Positions 1 through 8,587 of a DNA stretch of 64,000 nucleotides are shown in pieces; the first letter of the stretch is position 1, and each line of letters starts with the position of its first letter. The DNA comes from Saccharibacillus sp. JS10 (lineage in GTDB: Bacteria > Bacillota > Bacilli > Paenibacillales > Paenibacillaceae). The notes beneath the pieces were generated by a model that saw only the letters and a program-made list of their open reading frames with translations, did not search any database and was not told where the DNA came from. Position numbers and translations under genes: made by a program. The stretch spans positions 620,001 to 684,000 of the forward strand of contig NZ_JANFNS010000002.1 in assembly GCF_024436065.1 (NCBI RefSeq), read 5' to 3'.

Positions 1-80
1 TCGACGCCTTGAATCGTTTGGCGGAAAATCGCCGTGTTCCGAGTGGACGCAAAGGCGCAGAGAAAGTCTGGGAATCTTAA
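1..80 (+). CDS. 3' end of an unidentified gene (partial)
   Basis: The window opens inside a reading frame that runs in frame 3 and stops at TAA 78-80. The 25 visible residues are basic and polar, ending in KVWES. They are too few to assign a family. A strong bidirectional hairpin follows 11 bases later, which supports this being a true gene end. Confidence 0.45.
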   Translation, partial: DALNRLAENRRVPSGRKGAEKVWES

Positions 81-91
81 GTTCAATACAA

Positions 92-136
92 AAAAGCGAG
101 ACTGCAAATCCGAGTTCGGATCACAGTCTCGCTTTT
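92..136. terminator. Bidirectional terminator
   Basis: A perfect 13-bp stem (92-104 with 124-136) has an A run on one side and a T run on the other. It sits between two convergent genes, so it can serve both. Confidence 0.85.
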
Positions 137-147
137 GATTTAGTCTT

Positions 148-1128
148 TTACCACGCGTAAGCGTTTGGTGCGGAACCGCCCGGTCCCGGGAAAATTTCGT
201 CCAGACGCTTCATTTCGGCTTCGCCGAATTTCACATCCAGGATACGCAGCGCGTCCTCGAATTGTTCCAATGTACGCGGTCCGATGATTGGAGCCGTTAC
301 GGCAGGATTCGCCAGTACCCAAGCCAGCGCGATCGTATCTTGCGGATGACCCAGTTCTTCGCTGAATGCCGCGAATTGTTCCAGTTGCTCTTTATGCTTC
401 TCTACGCGTTCGGCATTACCGCCGCTGCGGGAACCTTCGATTTTTTTCAAAGCATTCCGACCGAGTAGACCGCCGTCGAGCGGGCTCCACGGAATAACGC
501 CAAGCCCCAACGCTTGAGAAGCAGGAAGCACTTCAAGTTCCGGTTGGCGCGTGAGTAAGCTATATTTATGCTGCTCCGAGATCAAGCCGAGGAAGCCGCG
601 TTTTTCCGCTTCTTTTTGCGCAACTGCAATATCCCAACCGGCAAAGTTACTGGAGCCGACATAGCCGATTTTGCCTTGCTGCATCGCGACTTCGAACGCT
701 CCCCATAACTCGTTCCAGCTTACATTGCGATCGATATGGTGCATTTGATACAGTTCAACATGATCGGTCTGCAATCGTTTGAGCGAGCCTTCTAAGTGAC
801 GGCGAATTTTATACGCCGATAAGCCGCGATCGCCATTCGGACCGTCGGTTGGATCACTCATTCCGCCGTAGACTTTGGTGGCAAGTACGACTTTTTCACG
901 GCGACCGCCGCCTTGCTGGAACCAACGTCCGATAATTTCTTCGGTACGTCCGGCATTGTCTTTTCCTCCGTAAACGTTTGCAGTATCGAAGAAGTTAACT
1001 CCTGCATCAAGCGCGGCATCCATGATTTTGAACGATTCTTGTTCGTCTGTCTGTCCGCCAAAATTCATCGTTCCCAAACAAATCTGACTGACTTTTAGCC
1101 CGGATTTTCCTAAATACGAATATTCCAT
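148..1128 (-). CDS. Aldo/keto reductase
   Basis: A 326-residue NADPH-dependent aldo/keto reductase with a TIM barrel fold, near the usual family length. The catalytic tetrad is visible as Asp48 and Tyr53 (FDTANVYG), Lys85 (LATKVYGG) and His130 (YQMHHID). The C-terminal cofactor-binding stretch (IIGPRTLEQ) is present. A GAGGAG ribosome site lies about 13 bases before the ATG. It is monocistronic, convergent with the gene on its left and divergent from leuB. An inverted repeat CTATCA-N3-TGATAG at 1231-1245, about 100 bp upstream, could bind a regulator, but I cannot name one. Cytosolic; the substrate cannot be read from sequence. Related Bacillus enzymes act on aldehydes and are often stress induced. 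Confidence 0.9.
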   Translation of the reverse strand: MEYSYLGKSGLKVSQICLGTMNFGGQTDEQESFKIMDAALDAGVNFFDTANVYGGKDNAGRTEEIIGRWFQQGGGRREKVVLATKVYGGMSDPTDGPNGDRGLSAYKIRRHLEGSLKRLQTDHVELYQMHHIDRNVSWNELWGAFEVAMQQGKIGYVGSSNFAGWDIAVAQKEAEKRGFLGLISEQHKYSLLTRQPELEVLPASQALGLGVIPWSPLDGGLLGRNALKKIEGSRSGGNAERVEKHKEQLEQFAAFSEELGHPQDTIALAWVLANPAVTAPIIGPRTLEQFEDALRILDVKFGEAEMKRLDEIFPGPGGSAPNAYAW

Positions 1129-1374
1129 GGTAATGATTCAGCTCCTCGGTCTTAGTTTGAAAAGATGGTTCTTGTACCATTACCCAATTTTATGTAAGGA
1201 CTGACATCCGATTGTTCTTATAGGTGATTCCTATCAAGCTGATAGTTTCTATATCTTGGTCAATTTCTGACTTCATATGTTACTGTTTTTAAATAGAAGT
1301 GTTAACCGGGACGGTATTATCAAGCGCTAAGATTCAACCAACCGGAATTCCATAACGAACAGGGAGTGCGACAG

Positions 1375-2454
1375 ATGACGGATACGAAAAAAATCGCAGT
1401 AATCGCAGGAGACGGCATCGGACCGGAAGTCGTAGCAGAAGCGGAAAAGGTGTTGCAAAAAGTCGGAGAAGTATTCGGTCACTCTTTTGAAATGGAACAC
1501 GCGTTGTTTGGCGGAATCGCAATTGATCAAAAAGGAACGCCGCTACCCGTAGAAACGTTAGAAGTGTGCAAACGCGCTGACGCGGTATTGCTCGGTGCAG
1601 TCGGTGGGCCGCAATGGGATAATAATCCAAAAGAACTGCGTCCGGAAACAGGGCTGCTCGGTATTCGTAAAGAACTCGGTTTGTTCTCGAACTTGCGTCC
1701 AGCTGTGGTCTTCGATTGTCTGAAAGACGCTTCGACGCTGAAGCCGGAAGTGCTGGAAGGTACAGACTTGATGGTCGTACGCGAGTTGACTGGCGGAATC
1801 TACTTCGGTGAAAAATTCCGTCGCGAGACCGAACATGGCGAAGAAGCTGTGGATACTTGCGCTTATAATGTAACGGAAGTTGAGCGGATTGCTCGCCAAG
1901 CGTTTGATATCGCGATGAAGCGCCGCAAAAAGCTGGCTTCGGTCGATAAAGCGAACGTACTGGAGACGTCGAGACTTTGGAGAGAAACGGTAAACCGGAT
2001 CGCTGCCGATTACCCGGAAGTGGAATTGGAACACGTACTGGTCGATAACTGTGCGATGCAATTGCTGCGTCGTCCGTCGAGCTTTGACGTCATCGTGACC
2101 GAAAATATGTTTGGCGATATTTTGAGCGATGAAGCGGCGATGCTGACAGGTTCGATCGGAATGCTCGCTTCCGCTTCGATGGGCGAAGGAAGCTACGGCT
2201 TGTACGAGCCGGTACACGGTTCCGCTCCTGATATTGCGGGTCAAGGGTTGGCGAATCCGATTGCGACAATCTTGTCGACAGCATTGATGCTGCGTCTAAC
2301 GTTCGGATATGCGGAAGCGGCAGATGCGATCGAACGTGCGGTTGCAGAGGTGCTGGACGCTGGATATCGCACAAGCGATATTGCTGCGGGTAAAGCAGAT
2401 CCGCTGTCTACCACTGAAATGGGACAACAAATTCTCAATGCAATTCGCAAATGA
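1375..2454 (+). CDS. leuB: 3-isopropylmalate dehydrogenase
   Basis: LeuB oxidatively decarboxylates 3-isopropylmalate with NAD+ in leucine synthesis, in the cytosol as a homodimer. The 359 residues are normal for the family. The start GDGIGPEVV, the substrate-binding [11 protein letters not shown], the metal-binding region around LSDEAAML and the NAD-binding [14 protein letters not shown] are all intact. I chose ATG 1375 over an in-frame GTG at 1366 because AGGGAG (1361-1366) then sits 8 bases upstream. No other leu or ilv gene adjoins it, so it is detached from the usual ilv-leu operon. Its TGA stop is also the first three bases of a Fur/PerR-like box that serves the next gene. Confidence 0.95.
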   Translation: MTDTKKIAVIAGDGIGPEVVAEAEKVLQKVGEVFGHSFEMEHALFGGIAIDQKGTPLPVETLEVCKRADAVLLGAVGGPQWDNNPKELRPETGLLGIRKELGLFSNLRPAVVFDCLKDASTLKPEVLEGTDLMVVRELTGGIYFGEKFRRETEHGEEAVDTCAYNVTEVERIARQAFDIAMKRRKKLASVDKANVLETSRLWRETVNRIAADYPEVELEHVLVDNCAMQLLRRPSSFDVIVTENMFGDILSDEAAMLTGSIGMLASASMGEGSYGLYEPVHGSAPDIAGQGLANPIATILSTALMLRLTFGYAEAADAIERAVAEVLDAGYRTSDIAAGKADPLSTTEMGQQILNAIRK

Positions 2455-2466
2455 TAATTATTATAA
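2452..2466 (+). promoter_or_regulatory. Fur/PerR-family operator upstream of peroxiredoxin
   Basis: The 15-mer TGATAATTATTATAA matches the Bacillus PerR box TTATAATNATTATAA at 14 of 15 positions. It also matches the Fur box TGATAATNATTATCA at 14 of 15. It overlaps the leuB stop codon and lies 20 bp upstream of the -35 element of the peroxiredoxin promoter. Because it serves a peroxide-detoxifying gene, PerR is the more likely ligand; this is inference. Confidence 0.65.
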
Positions 2467-2485
2467 ATAAATAAGCGTTATAATC

Positions 2486-2514
2486 TTGACTTCGAAAAAT
2501 CCCGGTGATAACAT
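2486..2514 (+). promoter_or_regulatory. SigmaA-type promoter of the peroxiredoxin gene
   Basis: TTGACT (2486-2491), a 17-base spacer and TAACAT (2509-2514). The leader that follows can fold: CCCGGTGA (2501-2508) pairs with TCACCGGG (2551-2558), just before the ribosome site. Confidence 0.6.
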
Positions 2515-2585
2515 GGTGTTATAGGTTTCAGAATATTCAGAAAACACCCATCACCGGGTGTCATTTTGAGGAGGATTTAACGAAC

Positions 2586-3125
2586 ATGGCAGAACGTTTG
2601 GTAGGTAAACCAGCTCCGGCATTTACAATGGAAACTGTATCCGGAGACGGACAAGATTTTGGTAAAGTATCTCTCGAAGATTACCGTGGCAAATGGCTCG
2701 TATTCTTCTTTTATCCGCTTGACTTCACGTTTGTTTGCCCAACAGAAATTACGGCAATCAGCGACGCTTACGGCGATTTCCAAACTTTGGATACTGAAGT
2801 TCTTGGCGTAAGTATTGACTCCGTGCACAGCCACAAAGCATGGATCGCAGCTCCAACCGAAATCGGCGGTCTGGGTAAGATCAACTTCCCACTGGCTTCG
2901 GATATCACGAAAAAAGTCGCTAGCGATTATGGCGTTCTGATCGAAGAAGAAGGCGTTGCGCTTCGCGGTCTGTTCATCATCGATCCAGAAGGCGAACTGA
3001 AATACCAAGTCGTGAACCATAACGACGTAGGTCGCAGCGTAGAAGAAACACTTCGCGTGCTTCAAGCTCTGCAATCCGGTGGCCTTTGCCCAATGAACTG
3101 GAAACCGGGCGACAAAACTTTGTAA
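2586..3125 (+). CDS. Typical 2-Cys peroxiredoxin (AhpC/YkuU-like)
   Basis: A thiol peroxidase that reduces H2O2 and organic hydroperoxides in the cytosol. Of its 179 residues, the peroxidatic cysteine is Cys51 in FTFVCPTE and the resolving cysteine is Cys168 in GGLCPMNWKPG, so both catalytic thiols are present. The start is ATG 2586, preceded by GAGGAGG. A longer in-frame reading from 2505 would run through the promoter and leader and is not credible. It closely resembles Bacillus YkuU/AhpC-type proteins. No AhpF partner is adjacent, so the reductant is probably thioredoxin. The upstream Fur/PerR-like box suggests peroxide-responsive control. Confidence 0.93.
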   Translation: MAERLVGKPAPAFTMETVSGDGQDFGKVSLEDYRGKWLVFFFYPLDFTFVCPTEITAISDAYGDFQTLDTEVLGVSIDSVHSHKAWIAAPTEIGGLGKINFPLASDITKKVASDYGVLIEEEGVALRGLFIIDPEGELKYQVVNHNDVGRSVEETLRVLQALQSGGLCPMNWKPGDKTL

Positions 3126-3137
3126 GAAACGTTCGCG

Positions 3138-3157
3138 AAGCAGCGACGTCGCTGCTT
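3138..3157. repeat. Perfect 20-bp palindrome
   Basis: AAGCAGCGAC followed by its exact reverse complement, directly after the peroxiredoxin stop and before the terminator. It may be the base of an extended 3' UTR structure or a protein site; its function is unknown. Confidence 0.5.
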
Positions 3158-3171
3158 GAACATTTTATAGT

Positions 3172-3212
3172 AAAGCCTTCTTTCCGGTTTATATCGGAAA
3201 GGGGGCTTTTTT
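3172..3212 (+). terminator. Rho-independent terminator of peroxiredoxin
   Basis: A hairpin with AAAGCC paired to GGCTTT and an inner TTTCCG/CGGAAA, followed by a T6 tract. Confidence 0.85.
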
Positions 3213-3334
3213 GCACCTTTTCCCTCTGGTATCTATAAAAGTTCCATGCTAAGATGGATGCCAAGCACGTTAAATGTTCCAAAAGTGGTTAAGTATGAGT
3301 AGACAGATGTGAGACAACAAGGAGGGGAACGACC

Positions 3335-3742
3335 ATGAGTTTCTGCTGCGGAGCCAGTATGATTGGAACAAAAGGAACGCTGACCCATTACCGAACCCAA
3401 GTACACAACGTTCCTTTACTGCATTGTCCGGTATGCCAACGGATTGAAGTTCATTATAAAGTCGAAAGCGAATACGAGATTTTAGCTGAATATGCACACG
3501 GAGACGGCGAATCGGAGATCGATTTCCAAGATTATATTTTGGAAGACGACGAAGAGATTTTTGCGAACTGCGTGAGTTTGGATAGCGACAACAAAACAGA
3601 GTCCGTTCGTAACCAGATCGATCTATCGCTTGACTTACTCGGCGTTGCGAAGCAGATCGGCGATAAGCGCTGGCAGCTGGACTTGAAGCGACGTTTAGCT
3701 GTAATGAGCCAAAAGCTAGAGCAATTGCAGCATCAGAAATAA
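3335..3742 (+). CDS. Small cysteine-motif (zinc-ribbon-like) hypothetical protein
   Basis: A 135-residue soluble protein I cannot name. The N-terminal part carries CC (residues 4-5) and, after a gap, LHCPVCQR. This four-cysteine arrangement is like the zinc ribbon of YgiT-type proteins. An acidic middle follows (ILEDDEEIF) and then a predicted helical tail rich in Leu, Lys and Gln. A clear AAGGAGGGG site lies just upstream of the ATG. It is a single-gene unit with its own terminator. A role in protein or nucleic acid binding is possible, but it could equally be a lineage-specific structural protein. Confidence 0.75.
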   Translation: MSFCCGASMIGTKGTLTHYRTQVHNVPLLHCPVCQRIEVHYKVESEYEILAEYAHGDGESEIDFQDYILEDDEEIFANCVSLDSDNKTESVRNQIDLSLDLLGVAKQIGDKRWQLDLKRRLAVMSQKLEQLQHQK

Positions 3743-3771
3743 ACACAACTTTATTGAACTAAAGTATAGAT

Positions 3772-3804
3772 AAACCGGAAGCGATTTTTGAAGCTTCCGG
3801 TTTT
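3772..3804 (+). terminator. Rho-independent terminator
   Basis: An 11-bp stem, AAACCGGAAGC with GCTTCCGGTTT, then TTTTG. Confidence 0.85.
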
Positions 3805-3931
3805 GTGTTATTTACAAGGAGAAATTCGAAATGAATAGAAGTTTGGAAAAGGTTATCAGGTTTGTTAATATAGATTTTAATACATATTTTAATATTGACG
3901 CCCAAGTAATGTGGCAGACGGAGGAATAGTC

Positions 3932-4900
3932 ATGACAAATGTACAAGATCTAGCGACCAGACTCAAGCGTAATATCGGAACGGTTATTGTGGGTAAAGAA
4001 GAAGAAGTCGATCTACTACTGACCGCACTACTTGCTTCGGGTCATGTTCTGCTTGAAGATGTACCGGGAACAGGGAAGACCATGCTTGCGAAAAGTCTGG
4101 CAGCTTCACTTACCTTAAGTTTTCAACGCATCCAATTCACGCCCGATCTGCTACCTTCGGACTTGACCGGGATTCATTTTTATAATCAAAAAGATAGCGA
4201 GTTCCATTTCCGTCCAGGCCCGTTGTTCGCCAAAATTGTCCTTGCCGACGAGATCAACCGGGCGACGCCGCGTACTCAATCCAGTCTGCTGGAATGTATG
4301 GAAGAACGGCAAATCAGCGTAGACGGTCAGACGATGAAGTTGGAACAGCCGTTTATGGTACTTGCCACGCAAAATCCAGTCGATAACCAAGGCACATTCC
4401 CACTGCCGGAAGCGCAGATGGACCGTTTTATGATTCGGATGAAGCTGGGATATCCTTCTGCTACAGAGGGTAGAGAAATTTTGCGCCGTACCGTGCAAAC
4501 CGAAGGCTTATCGGCGAATTCTGCCGCGACAACAGCAACAGCCGAAGAAGTGATTGCAGCTCAAGAACAATGCCGTCAGGTGACGGTTGCGGATGATCTG
4601 CTCGATTATATTGTGGCTTTGGCAGAAGCTTCGCGAACACATCCTGAGCTTGCGTTAGGAATCAGCCCACGGGGAACCCAGTCGTTGCTGCGGGCTTGCC
4701 AAGCGTATGCGGCACTTCAAGGACGTAATTACGTATTGCCGGACGATATCAAAAGATTGCTGGTTCCGGTATGCGCGCATCGCCTTGTATTGAACAATCG
4801 TTACGATCTGCAAGACAATCCGGCAGAACGTATTTTGGCGGAATTGACAGATCGGATTCCCGTACCGAGCGAGGCGGGGTTGGAAAGCGAAGTGAGATAG
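3932..4900 (+). CDS. MoxR-family AAA+ ATPase
   Basis: A 322-residue chaperone-like ATPase. Walker A is DVPGTGKT (residues 43-50) and Walker B is VLADEINR (103-110). The sensor region ATQNPVDNQGTFPLPEAQ and an arginine in DRFMIRM follow, and the C-terminal lid carries SPRGTQSLL. The start is ATG 3932, with GGAGGA 6 bases upstream; the in-frame GTG at 3911 lacks a site. MoxR proteins typically act with DUF58 proteins to activate or assemble protein complexes. Here the next gene is a DUF58 protein whose ATG abuts the TAG stop, so the two are translationally linked. It is the first gene of a five-gene set. The client complex is unknown. Confidence 0.92.
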   Translation: MTNVQDLATRLKRNIGTVIVGKEEEVDLLLTALLASGHVLLEDVPGTGKTMLAKSLAASLTLSFQRIQFTPDLLPSDLTGIHFYNQKDSEFHFRPGPLFAKIVLADEINRATPRTQSSLLECMEERQISVDGQTMKLEQPFMVLATQNPVDNQGTFPLPEAQMDRFMIRMKLGYPSATEGREILRRTVQTEGLSANSAATTATAEEVIAAQEQCRQVTVADDLLDYIVALAEASRTHPELALGISPRGTQSLLRACQAYAALQGRNYVLPDDIKRLLVPVCAHRLVLNNRYDLQDNPAERILAELTDRIPVPSEAGLESEVR

Positions 4901-6046
4901 ATGGCGCTGCTCGGATTTATAATCCTTGTTGGGCTTCTCGTCATTGTGCAAGGCTGGGTGCTAGGCAGACCCGCTCTTGCACGTCTTGATTACCGTCGTC
5001 ATTTTAGCAAATACACATGCCGCGCCGGCGAGAAGATCGAGATGGTCGAGACGCTTTCCAATCGCAAATGGCTGCCGGTTCCGTGGGTGAGGTTGGAAGC
5101 AATGCTTCCGTCGACGCTGCTGTTTGCACGTAGCGACGATATGAATATGAGCGAAGGGCATATTTATCAAAATCATACGAGTTTATTTACGCTGTCACCA
5201 AGCACCAAATTAACGCGCACTCATCATATTTTATGCCAGCGACGAGGGATTTATCCGATAGATTCGGTCACGATGACGGGAGGCGATCTATTCGGATTGT
5301 ATACGCCTTCAAAAAAAATTAATCTGGATACGCGCCTTGTGATCTATCCTCGTTTATTAGGAGACGGCGACTTGCCGATTTCATGGAAAACGTGGCAAGG
5401 CGAACTTGCGGTGCGGCGCTGGATTGTGGAAGATCCTTTTTTGATTACTGGAGTTCGAGAATATGCTGGGCACGATCCGATGAACCGGATTCATTGGAAA
5501 GCAAGCGCCCGTACCGGGCAACTTCAAGTGCATAAAAGCGGTTATTCGGCTGATCCGCGCGTAATGGTGTTACTCAACGTCGAAGATTCAGAAACGATGT
5601 GGAGTGTGGTTACACGCACAGAGTTGATTGAACAACAGTTGTCGCTTGCGGCTACCTGCGTTGCGTCATTGATCGGTCAAGGCATGTCGGCTGGATTTGC
5701 ACATAATGGAGATTCCCAATTAGAAGCCGCTGAGCGGATTGATATGGATTATGGTCCCGTGCATTTGAATCGGATGATGGAAGCAATGGCTGCATTTGAA
5801 TTGAAGTCCAGGTTGCCTTTTCATCAACTATTGCAACATGAAGAACAACGCGAATTTCGCGAACCGATCGATTATTTATTGATTACTTCGCATCGATCCG
5901 AGCCATTGGAGCAGGCTATCGCTTCTTTGGAAAAGCGCGGTCACCGTGTTGGCGTTACAGGGTTTACAGTGAATGGCTCGGATCGTTCATCGTCTCACTC
6001 TCGTTTTGATCGTCGATCTCAGCAAGCAGAGGAGGCGATTCAATGA
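4901..6046 (+). CDS. DUF58 (MoxR-associated) protein, copy 1
   Basis: 381 residues. An N-terminal membrane segment (residues 3-25, hydrophobic) anchors a cytoplasmic or surface beta-rich region (about 35-190) and a vWA-like DUF58 domain. The hallmark is WQGELAVRRWIVEDPF, then a segment containing DPMNRIHWKASARTGQL, which is the signature of the family. The start codon directly follows the stop of the MoxR gene. The last four bases overlap the next gene as ATGA. Family members pair with MoxR ATPases and are often linked to envelope functions. It is clearly paralogous to the protein at 7454-8587, sharing the same motifs in the same order. Confidence 0.9.
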   Translation: MALLGFIILVGLLVIVQGWVLGRPALARLDYRRHFSKYTCRAGEKIEMVETLSNRKWLPVPWVRLEAMLPSTLLFARSDDMNMSEGHIYQNHTSLFTLSPSTKLTRTHHILCQRRGIYPIDSVTMTGGDLFGLYTPSKKINLDTRLVIYPRLLGDGDLPISWKTWQGELAVRRWIVEDPFLITGVREYAGHDPMNRIHWKASARTGQLQVHKSGYSADPRVMVLLNVEDSETMWSVVTRTELIEQQLSLAATCVASLIGQGMSAGFAHNGDSQLEAAERIDMDYGPVHLNRMMEAMAAFELKSRLPFHQLLQHEEQREFREPIDYLLITSHRSEPLEQAIASLEKRGHRVGVTGFTVNGSDRSSSHSRFDRRSQQAEEAIQ

Positions 6047-7320
6047 GCCATCAAGCTCAGAGATTCAAAGAATTCGGTCGCCCGATTGCTTATTCTTTAT
6101 TGGAAGCGTTATCTGTTTATGCGCTCGTCATTTTACTCGCATATTTTGTATTCCAAATATCTGATCTTTTGTTGTTGCTGTCCGTATTCGTTATCCATGC
6201 CGCTTCCAGTATCATTGGGCTGAAACAAGCTCAAAAATCAGGTGCTGCATGGCTTACGATCGTTCCTTTTGGCACTGCGGTTGTGATTTCTTTGATTGTT
6301 GCAGAAGGCATATGGGGAAAAAGTATCGGAGCTGTTCTTTTGCTGTTGATCGCGCTTCGGGGATTACAGGTCGGACGGCAGCAATTATGGGATCATATTT
6401 TATTGCGTATTCCGCTGGTCGGCTTATCGACGTTATTAATCTTGTATATCGCAGTCGGGAATGCAGTGAGCTTGGCTAATCTGGTCATCTACCGTTCGCC
6501 GCTTTATGTCGCTTCTATCGCGCTGCTTGTACTCTTACTCTTGCTAGCAAATGGAGATCGAGTGCGAAATGCGGCGCGTGAAGAAACATCGGCGTTGTAT
6601 AGCGTTTTGACAATGAATCGTCGATTGACTTGGGCGATGAGTTTGTTCATCGTTTTAGCTGGAATCATCGGCGGGCCGACAGGGCTACTACGTTCGATTC
6701 GCGATTGGTGGTTGTCTATATTCAATGCAGCCACTCCCGGTGAACCGGAATCACCGACAATGGCTCCCGTTGATTATTCCGCGTTAGACGGATTAACAGA
6801 GCAGACAGGCGAAGAAACGGTATGGCAAAAAATAATGGCGTTCGCGGGTCAAATCTTGCTAGGGCTTGCTGCTGCGATCTGCGTCGTCGTGGTGGTATGG
6901 ATTCTTTGGATATTGATTCGTAAATTGATACATGGATTGCCTGTAGGCATCCGCAATCTGATTTCTTCTATCGCAAAACGTTTTGGAATAATGAACAGCG
7001 TTCGCGCCATCCATCGTGAAGAAACGTATACCGACCAAGCAGAAAAAATTGCGGTAGAGAGACAAGGTGGATTTATGCAAAGATTCCGCCGTCGCAAACG
7101 TGAAGAACGTTATACAGGCAACGATCCTAAACTTCGTTATCGAAGTGTATTGATTGAAGCTTCCCGAAACGGGTATTCGTTACGAACAAGCCGGACTCCA
7201 TTGGAAAACGGTAAAGAATTATCTTCTGGAACTTATACCGAATTGTCGCAAACCGAGTTGGATCAGTTAGTTGAACGATACAATCAAGTACGTTACGGAA
7301 AAGAGCAGCAGTCTGAATAA
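6043..7320 (+). CDS. Multi-pass membrane protein with DUF4129-like tail, copy 1
   Basis: 425 residues. About eight hydrophobic segments span roughly residues 10-300, with a cytosolic C-terminal domain ending YRSVLIEASRNGYSLRTSRT and LVERYNQVRYG. That tail resembles the DUF4129 tail of TgpA-type transglutaminase-like proteins. In those proteins a transglutaminase domain sits between the last two membrane segments. Here that interval is only about 45 residues and no Cys-His-Asp core is visible, so the enzyme domain is absent. It is translationally coupled to the DUF58 gene by the ATGA overlap at 6043. It probably forms the membrane part of a MoxR-DUF58 module; function unknown. Confidence 0.8.
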   Translation: MSHQAQRFKEFGRPIAYSLLEALSVYALVILLAYFVFQISDLLLLLSVFVIHAASSIIGLKQAQKSGAAWLTIVPFGTAVVISLIVAEGIWGKSIGAVLLLLIALRGLQVGRQQLWDHILLRIPLVGLSTLLILYIAVGNAVSLANLVIYRSPLYVASIALLVLLLLLANGDRVRNAAREETSALYSVLTMNRRLTWAMSLFIVLAGIIGGPTGLLRSIRDWWLSIFNAATPGEPESPTMAPVDYSALDGLTEQTGEETVWQKIMAFAGQILLGLAAAICVVVVVWILWILIRKLIHGLPVGIRNLISSIAKRFGIMNSVRAIHREETYTDQAEKIAVERQGGFMQRFRRRKREERYTGNDPKLRYRSVLIEASRNGYSLRTSRTPLENGKELSSGTYTELSQTELDQLVERYNQVRYGKEQQSE

Positions 7321-7324
7321 AAAG

Positions 7325-7376
7325 GATGCAAAAAGAAAAGCAACTTCGATACCGAAGTTGCTTTTCTTTTTGCATC
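7325..7376 (+). terminator. Long perfect hairpin terminator inside the MoxR cluster
   Basis: A perfect 24-bp stem (7325-7348 with 7353-7376) with a 4-base loop. The 3' arm is T rich, so it can act as a terminator between gene pair 1 and gene pair 2. The second pair probably has its own promoter. Confidence 0.75.
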
Positions 7377-7453
7377 TATCTGTTCTTTTCTATTACAATG
7401 AGAGAATAAGGAAATAAACGGGAACTACTAAGTTCGAAGAAAGAAGGGGAATT

Positions 7454-8587
7454 TTGGCTTTAATCTGGATGATTGTAACAGCTGTTTTACTACTTCTTAT
7501 ACAAGCTCAGCTGATTGGACGTTTTGCGCTTCGAGGTGTTCGATACAGTCGAACGTTAAGCCGGGATCGTTGTTATGTGGGAGAGAATTTGGAGCTGATT
7601 GAAGTCCTTGAAAATGATAAACGACTATTCGTGCCGTGGCTACGTCTGGAGTCCGAATTTCCGGCTTCTTTTAGGTTCCGTGGTGTTACTTCGCACCATA
7701 CATACTTAGGTAACGTTTATCAGACACATACAAGCGGATTTTCGTTATTGCCTCGTCGCCGAGTCACGCGCCGTCACTTTTTGACTTGTGAAGGGCGTGG
7801 TATTTTTCAGCTATCGACGGTATTTATGACTTCGGGTGATCTTTTTGGTTTTGTGGAACAATCGCGTTCGGAAAATATAAAAACGCCGCTCATTGTATAT
7901 CCTAAATTGCTGAACACTTCGCAGCTTCCCTTATCTTGGCACAATTGGCAAGGGGACTTATCGGTGCGGCGTTGGATTCTCGAAGATCCTTTTTTGATTG
8001 AAGGTTCTCGCGAATATCATTCTGGCGACCCGACGAACCGGATTCACTGGAAAGCGAGTGCGCGTACCGGAGGGCTTCAAGTCTTCAAGCAAGGCTATTC
8101 AGCCGACCCTTATGTGATGATTGTTTTGGATATGGGCAAAGTCAACTTGGGTGCGCAAGGGGGCGGAGGCGAACAAGAAGCGGAATATGCGATTTCGCTT
8201 GCAGCGACTTGTATAACTGAATTGATCGCAAGCGGCGTTGCTGTGGGACTCGTACATACGGCTCATACGTTAAAAGAAAATCGGATTCCTCCGGGGAGCG
8301 GATCAACGCAGCTTCAAATTCTGATGGAAGCCTTGTCCGGTATCCGTCTTCAGCAGAAGCGAACATTAACCGATTGTCTGATCGAAGAAACGACATACAA
8401 AGGACTAACTCGCGATTACTTAATTATAACCGAAGCTGAAATCTCTAGTTTTGGTCAAGCTTACAAACAATTAGAAAATCGCGGTCATAAAATCAATCTT
8501 CTTGATCCAAAAGACCGTAATCAAAGTTCTCGCGAAAAATATGCAGCAGATGAACAGGTATCGCTTCGCAAGGAGGCTCAAGGATGA
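7454..8587 (+). CDS. DUF58 (MoxR-associated) protein, copy 2
   Basis: 377 residues starting at TTG 7454, with GAAGGGG 4 bases upstream. The architecture is the same as copy 1: an N-terminal membrane segment (IVTAVLLLLIQAQLIG), then a region with WQGDLSVRRWILEDPF and DPTNRIHWKASARTGGLQ. The conserved blocks align residue for residue with copy 1, so the two arose by duplication. It overlaps the next gene by ATGA. It has no MoxR gene of its own and may share the one at 3932-4900. Confidence 0.88.
   Translation: MALIWMIVTAVLLLLIQAQLIGRFALRGVRYSRTLSRDRCYVGENLELIEVLENDKRLFVPWLRLESEFPASFRFRGVTSHHTYLGNVYQTHTSGFSLLPRRRVTRRHFLTCEGRGIFQLSTVFMTSGDLFGFVEQSRSENIKTPLIVYPKLLNTSQLPLSWHNWQGDLSVRRWILEDPFLIEGSREYHSGDPTNRIHWKASARTGGLQVFKQGYSADPYVMIVLDMGKVNLGAQGGGGEQEAEYAISLAATCITELIASGVAVGLVHTAHTLKENRIPPGSGSTQLQILMEALSGIRLQQKRTLTDCLIEETTYKGLTRDYLIITEAEISSFGQAYKQLENRGHKINLLDPKDRNQSSREKYAADEQVSLRKEAQG

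Noticed and set aside
1558-2244. Long minus-strand reading frame opposite leuB
   Set aside because: A shadow of a well-conserved gene; no family features and no ribosome site.
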